From positions 1-64,000 of the forward strand of contig NZ_JAGGKG010000018.1 of the NCBI RefSeq assembly GCF_017873435.1: 64,000 bases of DNA, given 5' to 3'. Source of the DNA: Paenibacillus turicensis (lineage in GTDB: Bacteria > Bacillota > Bacilli > Paenibacillales > Paenibacillaceae). The notes below the pieces were generated by a model. It saw nothing but the letters and a program-made list of their open reading frames with translations, was not told the DNA's origin and made no database searches. Shown here in pieces: positions 63,909-64,000 of the stretch (positions within the stretch are counted from its first letter, which is position 1; every line of letters starts with the position of its first letter). Position numbers and translations under genes: made by a program.

Positions 63909-64000
63909 TTTTGAAGTCTTATTTAAATCTCATGTAACAAACAAAATTATGACTTATATTGGAAATACATATTGCTTGTATGCTCATTAACTGCTGGGCT

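Noticed and set aside
1-64000. tRNA, rRNA or tmRNA genes
   Set aside because: I found no cloverleaf-like or rRNA-like sequence on either strand. A dedicated scan could still reveal a divergent one.

Overview
The window is a stretch of chromosome from a low-GC, endospore-forming member of the Firmicutes. The evidence is an alpha/beta-type SASP, the sporulation proteins YtrH, YtrI and YtvI, a YheA/YheC/YheD coat-associated cluster, Bacillus-type gene order (polA-mutM-coaE; citZ-icd near phoP/phoR; pyk-accA-accD-dnaE-ytrI-ytoI) and strong GGAGG ribosome binding sites. Protein character and the spacing of the synteny suggest a Brevibacillus-like organism (Paenibacillaceae/Brevibacillaceae) rather than Bacillus sensu stricto. 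The species assignment is inference.

Layout. 1-6.3 kb: nrdR, a divergent SASP gene, and a minus-strand repair/replication run polA-mutM-coaE-slt whose last three genes are coupled by ATGA overlaps. 6.3-11 kb: phosphate block phoR-phoP-pstB-phoU. 11-14.2 kb: general-stress SDR, glycosyltransferase, XRE regulator, small membrane protein. 14.3-21 kb: citZ-icd, a chemoreceptor, an unknown protein and an HTH-TPR regulator. 21-31 kb: ytvI, fxsA, thioesterase, pyk, accD-accA, dnaE. 30.9-32.1 kb: a 1.2-kb gene-free interval filled with repeats. 32-35.5 kb: ytrH-ytrI, ytoI, yheA. 35.6-42.3 kb: five tandem YheC/YheD ATP-grasp paralogues plus a GNAT gene. 42.3-50.8 kb: pdxK, a Fur-boxed siderophore uptake operon with a Btr-like AraC regulator, rtcB, a candidate 25-codon micro-gene and murI. 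50.9-61 kb: accessory enzymes (M14-like hydrolase, aldo-keto reductase, alpha/beta hydrolase, an unusual PAP2 phosphatase carrying autotransporter-type repeats, GAF protein, S9 peptidase between two DUF2569 paralogues, PadR-DUF2812 pair). 61-62.2 kb: an IS3-family insertion sequence. 62.2-63.8 kb: decayed prepilin-peptidase and unknown genes.

The most unusual features are non-coding. One is a family of about 182-bp intergenic elements, each an imperfect palindrome with 14-17 bp terminal inverted repeats. Six are full-length and one is a half-copy (3.1, 7.8, 10.9, 31.0, 31.3, 31.8 and 34.9 kb). Two of these sit inside a diverged tandem duplication upstream of dnaE, next to a conserved block of about 170 bp whose predicted hairpins keep pairing despite substitutions, so it may encode a structured RNA. 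Another is a small transcription unit (49.75-49.98 kb) with its own promoter, Shine-Dalgarno, 25-codon ORF and terminator, in which the start region can pair with the end of the ORF.

Several genes expected from Bacillus synteny are missing from their usual places: mdh after icd, pfkA between accA and pyk, and pstSCA before pstB.
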